From positions 1,178,001 through 1,242,000 of the forward strand of contig JADJVS010000014.1 of assembly GCA_016710465.1 (NCBI GenBank): a stretch of DNA of 64,000 nt. Reading direction: 5' to 3'. Under the pieces are notes generated by a model that worked only from the letters and a program-made list of their open reading frames with translations, was not told the DNA's origin and did no database searches. The stretch comes from Sulfuritalea sp. (GTDB lineage Bacteria; Pseudomonadota; Gammaproteobacteria; Burkholderiales; Rhodocyclaceae). A program made the translations under genes and the position numbers. This document shows positions 48,408 to 56,348 of the stretch, piece after piece. Every line of letters starts with the position of its first letter. The stretch's first letter is position 1.

Positions 48408-51077
48408 ATGCCCTCCCTCCCCGAAATCGCCGAAACATCCCGTTACCTCGCGCGTTTGCTGGCGGCCCGGCCCGCGCTGGCAGCGGAAGTCGAGGCTTCC
48501 CTGGGGCAGCCGGTGACGGCCGCCGAACTGGCCGCCTGGCTGGCCGCGCAGGAGGTCGGCGAAGCCAACCTCAAGCCCAAGCTGCGCCAGCTCAAGCAGC
48601 GTGCCTATGCCCGCATCTCGGCGCGCGACCTGGGCGGCCTGGCGCCGCTGGGCGAGGTGGTCGAATGCATGACCCTGATCGCCGAACTGGCCGTGACCAA
48701 GGCCGTCGAGGTACTCGGCCGGGGGCTGGCCGAACGCTACGGCACGCCGCGCGGCGCCGATGGCCGCGCCCAGGAACTGATCGTCATCGGCATGGGCAAG
48801 CTCGGCGGCCGCGAGCTCAATGTCTCGTCGGACATCGACCTCATCTTCGTCTATCCCGAAGACGGCGATACGGATGGCGCGAGGCCGATCTCGAATTTCG
48901 AATATTTCACCCGCCTTGGGCGCGGCCTGATCAATGTCATCGCCGACGTCACCGAAGATGGCCAGGTCTTTCGCGTCGACATGCGGCTGCGGCCCAACGG
49001 CGATTCCGGGCCGCTGGTCTGCTCCTTCGACATGCTGGAGAACTACTTCGTCACCCAGGGCCGCGAATGGGAGCGCTATGCATGGATCAAGGCGCGGCCG
49101 CTCAGCGGAGGCCGCCATGATGAACTGGAGGCGATCCGCCGCCCCTTCGTCTTCCGCAAGTACCTCGATTTCGGCGCCATCAACGCCATGCGCGAGCTGC
49201 ATGCGCAGATCCGCCAGGAAGTGGCGAAGAAGGACAAGGCCGACAACGTCAAGCTCGGCCCCGGCGGCATCCGCGAAATCGAGTTCATCGCCCAGGTGTT
49301 CCAGCTCATACGCGGCGGGCGCGATCCGGCGCTGCAGATCAAGGCGACGCTGCAGGTGCTGAAGCTGCTCGTCGGGCAGGGCCAGTTGGCGCAGGAGGCG
49401 GCGAGCGAGCTGGCCGCCGCCTACGACTTCCTGCGCCGCGTCGAACACCGCCTGCAATACCTCGACGACGCCCAGACCCACATGTTGCCGACGAACGACG
49501 CCGATCGCGCCATCATCGCCCGCGCCATGGGCTATGGCAGCTTTGACGGCCTGCTGGCCGAACTCGACGACCATCGCGCCGCCGTCGCGCGTCATTTCGA
49601 GGCCGTGTTCGCCGATCCCAATCGTGGCGAGCACAAGCACGCCGGCATGTGGCGCGGCGCCGGCGGCGAGGACCAGGGCGAGGAGTTCGCCAAGCTCGGC
49701 TACCGGCAGCCGCGCGAGGCGGCGGCGCGCGTTGCCGCCCTGCGCGAAGGGCCGCGCTACCAGCAGTTGGCTGCCGGCATCCGCGAGCGCTTCGACGCCC
49801 TGGTGCCGCAGTTGATCCAGGCCGCCGCCGAAATGCCGAATCCGGATGCGACGCTGTCGCGCAGCCTCGACCTGCTCGAATCGATCTCGCGCCGTGCGGC
49901 CTATCTCGCGCTGCTGCAGCAGTATCCGCAGGCCTTGCGCAAGGTGGCGGAACTGGTCAGCAGTTCAAGCTGGGCCGCCGACTACCTGCAGCGCCATCCC
50001 ATCCTGCTCGACGAACTGCTCGACCCGCGCCTGCTCGACGTGCTGCCCGACTGGAGCGGGGTGCGAGCCGCGCTGGAGTCCAGGCTGGCCGAGATGGAAC
50101 CGGACACCGAACGGCAGATGGACCTGCTGCGCGAGACCCACCACGCCCAGGTCTTCCGCCTGCTGGCGCAGGACGTGGCGGGGCTCTACACTGTGGAACG
50201 CTTGGCCGACCACCTGTCGGAGCTGGCCGACATCCTGCTCGACGCGGCCCTGCGCCACGCCTGGCTGAAAATGCTCAAGCGTCATGTCGAGCAGCCGAAG
50301 TTCGCCGTCATCAGCTACGGCAAGCTCGGCGGCAAGGAACTCGGCTTCGCCTCCGACCTCGACCTGGTCTTCCTCTACGATGACGCCGCGCCGGAAGCCG
50401 GCGAGAACTACGGTCGGCTCGGCACCCGGCTCAACACCTGGCTTTCGGCGCAGACCGCCGCCGGGCAGTTGTTCGAGACCGACCTGCGGCTGCGGCCCAA
50501 CGGCGAATCCGGCCTGGTCGTCAGTTCCATGGAAGCCTTCCGCAAGTACCAGCTCGAATCCGCCTGGGTCTGGGAACACCAGGCGCTGACCCGCGCCCGC
50601 TTCTCCGCCGGCGATCCTGCCGTTGGCGAGTCCTTCGAGAAGATCCGCTGCGAAGTGCTGTGCCAGCAGCGCGACCTCGACAAACTGCGCGCCGACATCG
50701 TCGAAATGCGGCAGAAGATGATGGACAGCCACGCCACGCGCGGTGACCTGCGCGACACCGTGTTCGACCTCAAGCACGACCCCGGTGGCCTGGTCGATGT
50801 CGAATTCATCGTCCAGTACCTGGTGCTCGGCCATTCGCATGCCCACCACGAGCTCACCGGCAACAAGGGCAACATCGCCCTGCTGAAAATGGCCGCCGAT
50901 GCCGGCCTGATTCCCGGCAACCTGGCCGAGACCGTGCGCAATGCCTACCGCGATTACCGCCGCATGCAGCATGGGTTGCGCCTGAACGGCGCCAAGGCGC
51001 GGGTCGCACCGGAAGAAGTCGGCGCCCGCGTCACGGCGGTGCGGGAATTATGGCGGCTGGTGTTCGGCGATTCCTAG
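48408..51077 (+). CDS. glnE: Glutamine synthetase adenylyltransferase/deadenylase
   Basis: Bifunctional enzyme that adenylylates and deadenylylates glutamine synthetase in response to nitrogen status and PII. The 889 residues contain two nucleotidyltransferase centres: GMGKLGGRELNVSSDIDLIFVY-type near residue 128 (deadenylylation half) and SYGKLGGKELGFASDLDLVFLY-type near 634 (adenylylation half). Repeat copy 14 encodes EVGARVTA close to the C-terminus. Confidence 0.96.
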   Translation: MPSLPEIAETSRYLARLLAARPALAAEVEASLGQPVTAAELAAWLAAQEVGEANLKPKLRQLKQRAYARISARDLGGLAPLGEVVECMTLIAELAVTKAVEVLGRGLAERYGTPRGADGRAQELIVIGMGKLGGRELNVSSDIDLIFVYPEDGDTDGARPISNFEYFTRLGRGLINVIADVTEDGQVFRVDMRLRPNGDSGPLVCSFDMLENYFVTQGREWERYAWIKARPLSGGRHDELEAIRRPFVFRKYLDFGAINAMRELHAQIRQEVAKKDKADNVKLGPGGIREIEFIAQVFQLIRGGRDPALQIKATLQVLKLLVGQGQLAQEAASELAAAYDFLRRVEHRLQYLDDAQTHMLPTNDADRAIIARAMGYGSFDGLLAELDDHRAAVARHFEAVFADPNRGEHKHAGMWRGAGGEDQGEEFAKLGYRQPREAAARVAALREGPRYQQLAAGIRERFDALVPQLIQAAAEMPNPDATLSRSLDLLESISRRAAYLALLQQYPQALRKVAELVSSSSWAADYLQRHPILLDELLDPRLLDVLPDWSGVRAALESRLAEMEPDTERQMDLLRETHHAQVFRLLAQDVAGLYTVERLADHLSELADILLDAALRHAWLKMLKRHVEQPKFAVISYGKLGGKELGFASDLDLVFLYDDAAPEAGENYGRLGTRLNTWLSAQTAAGQLFETDLRLRPNGESGLVVSSMEAFRKYQLESAWVWEHQALTRARFSAGDPAVGESFEKIRCEVLCQQRDLDKLRADIVEMRQKMMDSHATRGDLRDTVFDLKHDPGGLVDVEFIVQYLVLGHSHAHHELTGNKGNIALLKMAADAGLIPGNLAETVRNAYRDYRRMQHGLRLNGAKARVAPEEVGARVTAVRELWRLVFGDS
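51017..51038 (+). repeat. Dispersed 22-bp repeat, copy 14 (in glnE)
   Basis: Sense orientation, 19 of 22 positions, read as EVGARVTA about 20 residues before the end. Confidence 0.65.
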
Positions 51078-51190
51078 TCGGTTGGGGGGCGGTGCTCCGG
51101 CCGTCCCGACGGCGAAGAGATCGTCCAATCGCCGTGCCGCCGGTAGAAAGATGTCAGGGTCGCGGTTGTTTTGGCAACGGCGTGCTCGTC

Positions 51191-51230
51191 GTTGAACGCC
51201 GTTGAACTGCAGTGGTGTTTGGCCTATACT
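51191..51230 (+). promoter_or_regulatory. vapBC promoter with direct repeat
   Basis: TTGAAC (51202-51207), 17 nt, TATACT (51225-51230). The -35 box is part of a direct repeat GTTGAAC at 51191-51197 and 51201-51207, spaced one helical turn apart, a likely operator. Confidence 0.65.
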
Positions 51231-51258
51231 GCCTCGATTCGTTCATCGGGAGGCGGCC

Positions 51259-51516
51259 ATGACCACCATGATTCTTTCGGGCAAGCGGCAAGTTGTGTTG
51301 CCCGCCGAGCTTTGCCGGCAGGTCTCGCTTGCGCCGGGTGCCCGTGTTCGGGTTGAGCTGGCGCCGAATGGAGAAGGGATTCTGGTGCGCTCCGCCAGTG
51401 CCGGGGAAACAAAGCCGGCCTCGGTCCTGTTCGATCGCGTCGAGCGTCGCGGCAAGCCGCTGGCAGTCGAAGACTTGCAGGGCCTGGCGGTGGCGAAGAA
51501 GCAGGGCAAGCCATGA
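51259..51516 (+). CDS. vapB: VapB-type AbrB-fold antitoxin
   Basis: The 85-residue protein has the AbrB swapped-hairpin start ILSGKRQVVLPAELCRQVSLAPGARVRVEL and a C-terminal region ending GLAVAKKQGKP for toxin binding. GGGAGG lies 5 nt before ATG 51259, which excludes the longer in-frame start at 51202. Overlaps vapC by 4 nt. Confidence 0.85.
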   Translation: MTTMILSGKRQVVLPAELCRQVSLAPGARVRVELAPNGEGILVRSASAGETKPASVLFDRVERRGKPLAVEDLQGLAVAKKQGKP

Positions 51517-51929
51517 TCGCGCTGGACACCAATGTCCTTGCACGCGCCATTGCGGTCGAAATCGATGCCGACACGGCGACCAAAGCACAAAGAAAGCGCG
51601 CCCAGGCCTTGCTGTCGTCGGGAAGCCGGTTGTTCGTGCCGGTGACGGTGATCGAGGAACTCGAGTGGGTGCTGCGCGGCGCTTACGGCATGCCGCCGGA
51701 CGATATCGCCGCCGTGTTCGAAGACATGCTTGCGGTCGAGAACCTGACCGTCGACCGCGCCGCCGCCGTCGGCCAGGCACTGGTCTGGTATCGACAGGGA
51801 CTGGATTTCTCCGACGCCTTGCACCTTGCCCAGTCCGGTCTGTGCAGCGGACTCGCCACCTTCGATGCGCGCTTTGTCAAGACCGCGCGCCGTCTTGGGC
51901 TGGACCCCCAAGTGTCGGCGCCGGGTTAA
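51513..51929 (+). CDS. vapC: VapC-type PIN-domain ribonuclease toxin
   Basis: The 138-residue PIN toxin has acidic residues in MIALDTNVLAR, VIEELEWVL, LDFSDALHLA and LATFDARF, the full catalytic set. It is separate from the 33-36 kb island and lies alone between glnE and argJ. Confidence 0.88.
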   Translation: MIALDTNVLARAIAVEIDADTATKAQRKRAQALLSSGSRLFVPVTVIEELEWVLRGAYGMPPDDIAAVFEDMLAVENLTVDRAAAVGQALVWYRQGLDFSDALHLAQSGLCSGLATFDARFVKTARRLGLDPQVSAPG

Positions 51930-51973
51930 GGACTGCGGGATTTGGCGGGATGGCCGCATCTCCGGCCCGGATT

Positions 51974-51995
51974 CGCCGTCCTTCCAGCGCCGACT
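51974..51995 (-). repeat. Dispersed 22-bp repeat, copy 15 (vapC-argJ gap)
   Basis: Reverse-oriented, 18 of 22 positions, in the 137-nt non-coding gap, 28 nt before a TAAACT box (52023-52028) that may serve argJ. Confidence 0.65.
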
Positions 51996-52066
51996 CTTGA
52001 TGCTTGGCAGGGTGTTGCCGGCTAAACTGCCTGCTTTCCTTTGAACCCACTCCGCAGGCCGCCACC

Positions 52067-53302
52067 ATGCCCGTCAACTACGCCACTCCCGCCCCAGAAG
52101 CCCTGTTCCCCGTCGCCGGCGTGCGCCTCGGCACCGCCGAGGCCGGCATCCGCAAGAAGGACAGGCGCGACCTGACGCTGGTCGAACTGGCGCCGGGCAG
52201 CCGTGCCGCCGGGGTGTTCACCCAGAATCGCTGCTGTGCGGCGCCGGTGACGGTCTGCCGCGAGCACCTGGCGGGCGATGGCAGCCTGCGTGCGCTGGTG
52301 ATCAACACCGGCATCGCCAATGCCGCCACCGGTGAGCAAGGCATGGTCGCGGCGCGGGCGACCTGCGATGCCGTGGCCGGCCTGCTCGGCTGCGCGCCGC
52401 GTGAGGTGCTGCCGTTCTCCACCGGCGTGATCCTCGAACACCTGCCGGTGGACAAGCTGATAGCCGGCTTGCCGGCCGCGAAGGCGGATCTCGCGGCGGA
52501 CCACTGGCACGCGGCGGCGCAGGCCATCATGACCACCGATACCGTGGCCAAGGCCGCCTCGCGTCGCATCGAGCTGGGCGGCAAGACCATCACCGTCACC
52601 GGCATCAGCAAGGGGGCGGGCATGATCCGGCCCAACATGGCGACCATGCTCGGCTTCGTCGCCACCGATGCCGGCATTGCCGCCGGCCTGCTGGCGCAAC
52701 TGGCCAAGGATGCGGCGGACCAGAGCTTCAACTGCATCACGGTTGACGGTGATACCTCGACCAACGATTCCTTCGTCGTCATCAGTACCGGCGCTGCGGG
52801 GCTGGAGCTCGATACCGCCTCGCCCCACTGGCCCGCCCTGCGCGACGCGGTGATCGGCGTGGCGCAGGAGCTGGCGCAGGCCATCGTGCGCGACGGCGAG
52901 GGCGCGACCAAGTTCATCAGCGTGAAAGTCGGTGCTGGCGCCACGGCGGAAGAATGCCGCCAGGTGGCCTATGCCATCGGCCATTCGCCGCTGGTGAAGA
53001 CGGCTTTCTTCGCCTCCGACCCCAACCTCGGACGGATACTGGCAGCGATCGGCTATGCCGGCATCACCGACCTCGACGCCGCCGGCGTGCGCGTCTGGCT
53101 GGGTTCGGGCAACGAGGAAGTGCTGGTTTCCGAGAACGGCGGGCGCGCCGCCAGCTACCGCGAGGAAGACGGCTCGCGCATCATGAAGAACGCCGAGATC
53201 ACGGTGCGCGTGGATCTCGGCCGCGGCACGGCGGCGGCCACGGTGTGGACCTGCGACTTCTCTTACGATTACGTGAAGATCAACGCCGACTACCGGAGTT
53301 GA
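52067..53302 (+). CDS. argJ: Bifunctional ornithine/glutamate acetyltransferase ArgJ
   Basis: Arginine synthesis enzyme that moves the acetyl group between N-acetylornithine and glutamate. The 411-residue precursor carries the self-cleavage and nucleophile site KGAGMIRPNMATMLGF (the threonine of ATML becomes the new N-terminus of the beta chain). ATG 52067 (MPVNYATPAPEALFPVAGVRLG) fits family starts. Repeat copy 16 encodes KVGAGATA. Confidence 0.96.
   Translation: MPVNYATPAPEALFPVAGVRLGTAEAGIRKKDRRDLTLVELAPGSRAAGVFTQNRCCAAPVTVCREHLAGDGSLRALVINTGIANAATGEQGMVAARATCDAVAGLLGCAPREVLPFSTGVILEHLPVDKLIAGLPAAKADLAADHWHAAAQAIMTTDTVAKAASRRIELGGKTITVTGISKGAGMIRPNMATMLGFVATDAGIAAGLLAQLAKDAADQSFNCITVDGDTSTNDSFVVISTGAAGLELDTASPHWPALRDAVIGVAQELAQAIVRDGEGATKFISVKVGAGATAEECRQVAYAIGHSPLVKTAFFASDPNLGRILAAIGYAGITDLDAAGVRVWLGSGNEEVLVSENGGRAASYREEDGSRIMKNAEITVRVDLGRGTAAATVWTCDFSYDYVKINADYRS
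52927..52948 (+). repeat. Dispersed 22-bp repeat, copy 16 (in argJ)
   Basis: Sense orientation, 20 of 22 positions, read as KVGAGATA. It is the only copy with a change in the first eight bases (T at position 7). Confidence 0.7.
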
Positions 53303-53312
53303 GCGCGCGCCG

Positions 53313-53933
53313 ATGATGGACCAACTGCCGCTGGCCATCGGCTGGGTGCTCTATGCCCTGCTGCATTCGCTGCTCGCCGGCCTGCGCGTCAAGGCGGCGG
53401 TGGTGCGGTTGTGGCCCGGATTCACCCCCTGGTACCGGCTGGCCTACAACGGCGTGGCGCTGCTCGCGGTCCTGCCGCTGATCTGGCTGATGCGTGCCGT
53501 GCCGGGCGCGGAGCTGTGGGCCTGGAACGGCGCCTGGGCCTGGCTGGCCAACGGCCTTGCCGCCGCCGCGCTGTTCGGTGCGATGCAGTCGTCGCAGGCC
53601 TACGCCATGAACGATTTCCTCGGTCTCGGCGTGCTGGGCGGCGACAAGGCGATCGAACGCGACGTGTTCCGCCTGTCGACTCCGCATCGGTTCGTGCGCC
53701 ATCCCTGGTACAGCTTCGGCCTGGTGATTGTCTGGACCCGCGACATGAATGCGGCGATGCTGGTTTCGGCGCTGGCGATCACGATCTATTTCGTCGCCGG
53801 TTCCTGGCTGGAGGAAAAGAAGCTGATCGCCATCCACGGCGACACCTACCGCCGCTACCAGGAGCGCGTGCCCGGCCTGCTGCCCCTGCCGTGGAAATAC
53901 CTGCAAAGCGAGGAGGCGAAGCGCTTTACTTAA
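53313..53933 (+). CDS. ICMT/PEMT-like membrane methyltransferase
   Basis: The 206-residue integral membrane protein has five to six hydrophobic segments and the C-terminal signature of isoprenylcysteine-carboxyl-methyltransferase-like enzymes: RFVRHPWYSFGLVIVW, then SWLEEKKLIAIHGDTYRRYQ-type followed by VPGLLPLP. The substrate is unknown; it follows argJ after 10 nt but has no evident link to arginine synthesis. Confidence 0.78.
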   Translation: MMDQLPLAIGWVLYALLHSLLAGLRVKAAVVRLWPGFTPWYRLAYNGVALLAVLPLIWLMRAVPGAELWAWNGAWAWLANGLAAAALFGAMQSSQAYAMNDFLGLGVLGGDKAIERDVFRLSTPHRFVRHPWYSFGLVIVWTRDMNAAMLVSALAITIYFVAGSWLEEKKLIAIHGDTYRRYQERVPGLLPLPWKYLQSEEAKRFT

Positions 53934-53986
53934 GCCGGCGGGTCGCCCAGCGGGTACCATAGCGGGCTTTGCAATTACAAGAAAAC

Positions 53987-53992
53987 AGGAGG
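53987..53992 (+). promoter_or_regulatory. Shine-Dalgarno deciding the DUF4202 start
   Basis: A consensus AGGAGG immediately abuts ATG 53993 (spacing 0) and is 6 nt from ATG 53999; the second ATG is therefore the likely start. Confidence 0.7.
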
Positions 53993-53998
53993 ATGTCC

Positions 53999-54604
53999 AT
54001 GATCGTGGACCCGGTCCGCTTCGAGCGGGCCATTACCCTTTTCGACGCGGCAAACGCGGAAGATCCGAACCAGGACGAAGGCCAGCCCAAGGAGCTGCTC
54101 TACGCCAGGCGCATGACGGACATGATCGGTCGCTATGCGCCGGACGCCAGCGAGGCGGCGCAGCTTGCCGTGCGCGCCCAGCACATCAAGCGCTGGACGG
54201 TGCCGCGCAACAGCCAGCCGATGACCCGGGAGGGCTACCATGCCTGGCGCACGGGGCTCTACAGGTTCCACGCCGAGACGGCGGGCGAGCTGATGCGCGA
54301 GGCCGGCTATGACCAGGAGATGATCGACCGGGTGATGATGGCGGTCGGCAAGCGCCAGCTCAAGCTGAATCCGGACACGCAGATGATGGAGGATGTCACC
54401 GATCTCGTTTTCATCGAACACTACCTGCTCGGCTTTGCCGGCCAACACGCGGACTACAGCGAGGAGAAGTGGCTGGACATCATCCGCAAGACCTGGAAAA
54501 AGATGTCGGATCGCGCCCACGCTTTCGCCACCGGCGGTGGCATCAAGCTGCCCGAACCCCTGGTGCCACTGATACTGAAAGCCGTCTCGGAGGAAAAGAA
54601 ATGA
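53999..54604 (+). CDS. DUF4202 family protein
   Basis: The 201-residue soluble protein reads MIVDPVRFERAITLFDAANA, with LYARRMTDMIGRYAPDASEAAQLAVRAQHIKRW and DVTDLVFIEHYLL, matching DUF4202, a helical family reminiscent of HD-domain proteins, with a conserved His-Ile-Lys-Arg-Trp stretch. Function unknown. It overlaps the dehydrogenase gene by 4 nt, so the two are probably made together. Confidence 0.82.
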   Translation: MIVDPVRFERAITLFDAANAEDPNQDEGQPKELLYARRMTDMIGRYAPDASEAAQLAVRAQHIKRWTVPRNSQPMTREGYHAWRTGLYRFHAETAGELMREAGYDQEMIDRVMMAVGKRQLKLNPDTQMMEDVTDLVFIEHYLLGFAGQHADYSEEKWLDIIRKTWKKMSDRAHAFATGGGIKLPEPLVPLILKAVSEEKK

Positions 54605-55479
54605 ACGTTGGATTCATAGGCCTGGGCCTTATGGGCCGCCCGATGGCGCTGCACCTGGAAAAGGCCGGACATGCCCTGCACCTGTGGGCGCGTCGCTCCG
54701 AGTCGCTGGCGCCGTTTGCGAACGTCAATGCCAAGACCTACGCAACGCCGGCATTGGTGGCCGCCAATGCGGACGTTGTCATCACCATGGTGGCCGACGC
54801 TCCGGACGTCGAAAACGTCTGCCTCGGCGCCGACGGCCTTGCCGCCGCCGGCAAGCCCGGGCTGATCGTGGTCGACATGTCCACCATCAACCCCAATGCG
54901 GCGCGCAACATAGGCCAGCGCCTGGCCGAGAAGGGCATCGAATTCGTCGACGCCCCGGTCTCGGGTGGCGAGACGGGCGCGATCAACGCGGCGCTGACCA
55001 TCATGGTCGGCGGCACGCCGGAGGCCTTTGAGAAGGTCAAGCCGCTGCTCGAAAAGATGGGCAAGTCGGTGACATTGATCGGCGGCTCGGGCGCCGGCCA
55101 GGTGGCCAAGGCCTGCAACCAGATCCTCACCGGGGTTGGCGTCATGGCCGTCGCAGAGGCCTTCAATTTCGCGGCGAAGAGCGGCGTTGACGCGGCCAAG
55201 GTGCGCGAGGCCCTGCTCGGCGGTTTCGCCTACTCGAAAATCCTCGAGAACCACGGCCAGCGCATGCTCGACCGCAACTTCAAGCCCGGCTTCAAGGCCT
55301 GGATGCACCAGAAGGACTTGCGCATCGTCATGGAAGAGGCGCACCGCATGGGCCTGATGCTGCCCTCGGCGGCGGCCACGGCGCAGGTCTTCAACGCCAT
55401 CGTCGGCAGCGGCATGGGCGAGAACGATTCGATCACCGCCCTGCAACTGCTGGAGAAGATGAGCACGCCCGAAGCATGA
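54601..55479 (+). CDS. NAD(P)-dependent beta-hydroxyacid dehydrogenase (GarR-like), copy A
   Basis: The 292-residue enzyme starts MNVGFIGLGLMGRPMALHL with the dinucleotide loop GLGLMG and contains VDAPVSGGETGA and GAGQVAKACNQ with the catalytic lysine. Closest by pattern to 2-hydroxy-3-oxopropionate (tartronate semialdehyde) reductase; the exact substrate is uncertain. The stop overlaps the start of a paralog. Confidence 0.88.
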   Translation: MNVGFIGLGLMGRPMALHLEKAGHALHLWARRSESLAPFANVNAKTYATPALVAANADVVITMVADAPDVENVCLGADGLAAAGKPGLIVVDMSTINPNAARNIGQRLAEKGIEFVDAPVSGGETGAINAALTIMVGGTPEAFEKVKPLLEKMGKSVTLIGGSGAGQVAKACNQILTGVGVMAVAEAFNFAAKSGVDAAKVREALLGGFAYSKILENHGQRMLDRNFKPGFKAWMHQKDLRIVMEEAHRMGLMLPSAAATAQVFNAIVGSGMGENDSITALQLLEKMSTPEA

Positions 55480-56348
55480 ACATTGGCTTCATCGGCTTCG
55501 GCACCATGGGCCGTTCCATGGCCGAACACCTCATCAAGGCCGGGCACGCGCTGCGTGTCTGGAGCCGCCGTGTCGCCAGCGCCGACTCCTTGGTGGCGCT
55601 GGGCGCGCTGCGTTGCGGCTCGGTGCATGAGCTGGCGATGGGCAGCGAGATCGTCTGCACCAACGTCACCGGCAGCGCCGACGTGGCGGGTTTGGCCGAC
55701 GCGCTGCGGCCGGGCCTTGCGCCGGGCGCGATCCATATCGATTTTTCCACCATCGCGCCGGGCGCGGCGCGCGCGATCGCGGCGGAACACGCCGCCGTCG
55801 GCGTCGAGTTCGTCGACGCGCCGGTGTCGGGCGGTGGCGTCGGCGCACGCAATGCCTCGCTGGCCATCATGTGGGGCGGACGCGACGAACTCGCGCCGCG
55901 TCTGGCGCCGATTTTTGCGGTGCTGGGCAAGAGCGCGGTGCGCATCGGCGAGGCCGGCGCCGGCCAGGTGGCCAAGGCCTGCAACCAGATGATCCTGGTC
56001 AACCTGATCCAGGCCTGCGCCGAAGCCGCCGCGCTGGCCGCCGCGGCCGGCCTCGATTTCAGGCTGGTGCGCGAGGCGATGCTGGGCGGCTCGGCCGGCT
56101 CGCGCGCGCTGGAGGTCTTCGGCGCGCGCATGGCGGACCGCAATTTCGCGGCCGGCGTCGAAGCGCGGCTGCACCACAAGGATTACGCGCTCCTGATGGA
56201 TGAGGCAACGCGCATCGGCGCGCCACTGCCGGTGGCGGCGGCGGTCTGGCAGCAGCTCAACGCATTGATGGCGCGCGGCTGGGGCACGCAGGACAGCGCC
56301 TCGCTGTTGCGCGTTGTGGAGGCGGCGGGATGCTGCCACGCCCCATGA
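55476..56348 (+). CDS. NAD(P)-dependent beta-hydroxyacid dehydrogenase, copy B
   Basis: The 290-residue paralog of the preceding gene starts MNIGFIGFGTMGRSMAEHL, with VDAPVSGGGVGA and the same GAGQVAKACNQ lysine motif. The tandem, coupled arrangement suggests duplication followed by divergence, perhaps as a heteromer or with different substrates. Repeat copy 17, the one perfect match to the consensus, encodes RRVASADS. Confidence 0.87.
   Translation: MNIGFIGFGTMGRSMAEHLIKAGHALRVWSRRVASADSLVALGALRCGSVHELAMGSEIVCTNVTGSADVAGLADALRPGLAPGAIHIDFSTIAPGAARAIAAEHAAVGVEFVDAPVSGGGVGARNASLAIMWGGRDELAPRLAPIFAVLGKSAVRIGEAGAGQVAKACNQMILVNLIQACAEAAALAAAAGLDFRLVREAMLGGSAGSRALEVFGARMADRNFAAGVEARLHHKDYALLMDEATRIGAPLPVAAAVWQQLNALMARGWGTQDSASLLRVVEAAGCCHAP
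55566..55587 (-). repeat. Dispersed 22-bp repeat, copy 17 (in dehydrogenase B)
   Basis: Reverse-oriented, 22 of 22 positions. The paralog copy A has no repeat at the equivalent place (WARRSESLAPFANV), so it was gained or lost after duplication. Confidence 0.8.
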
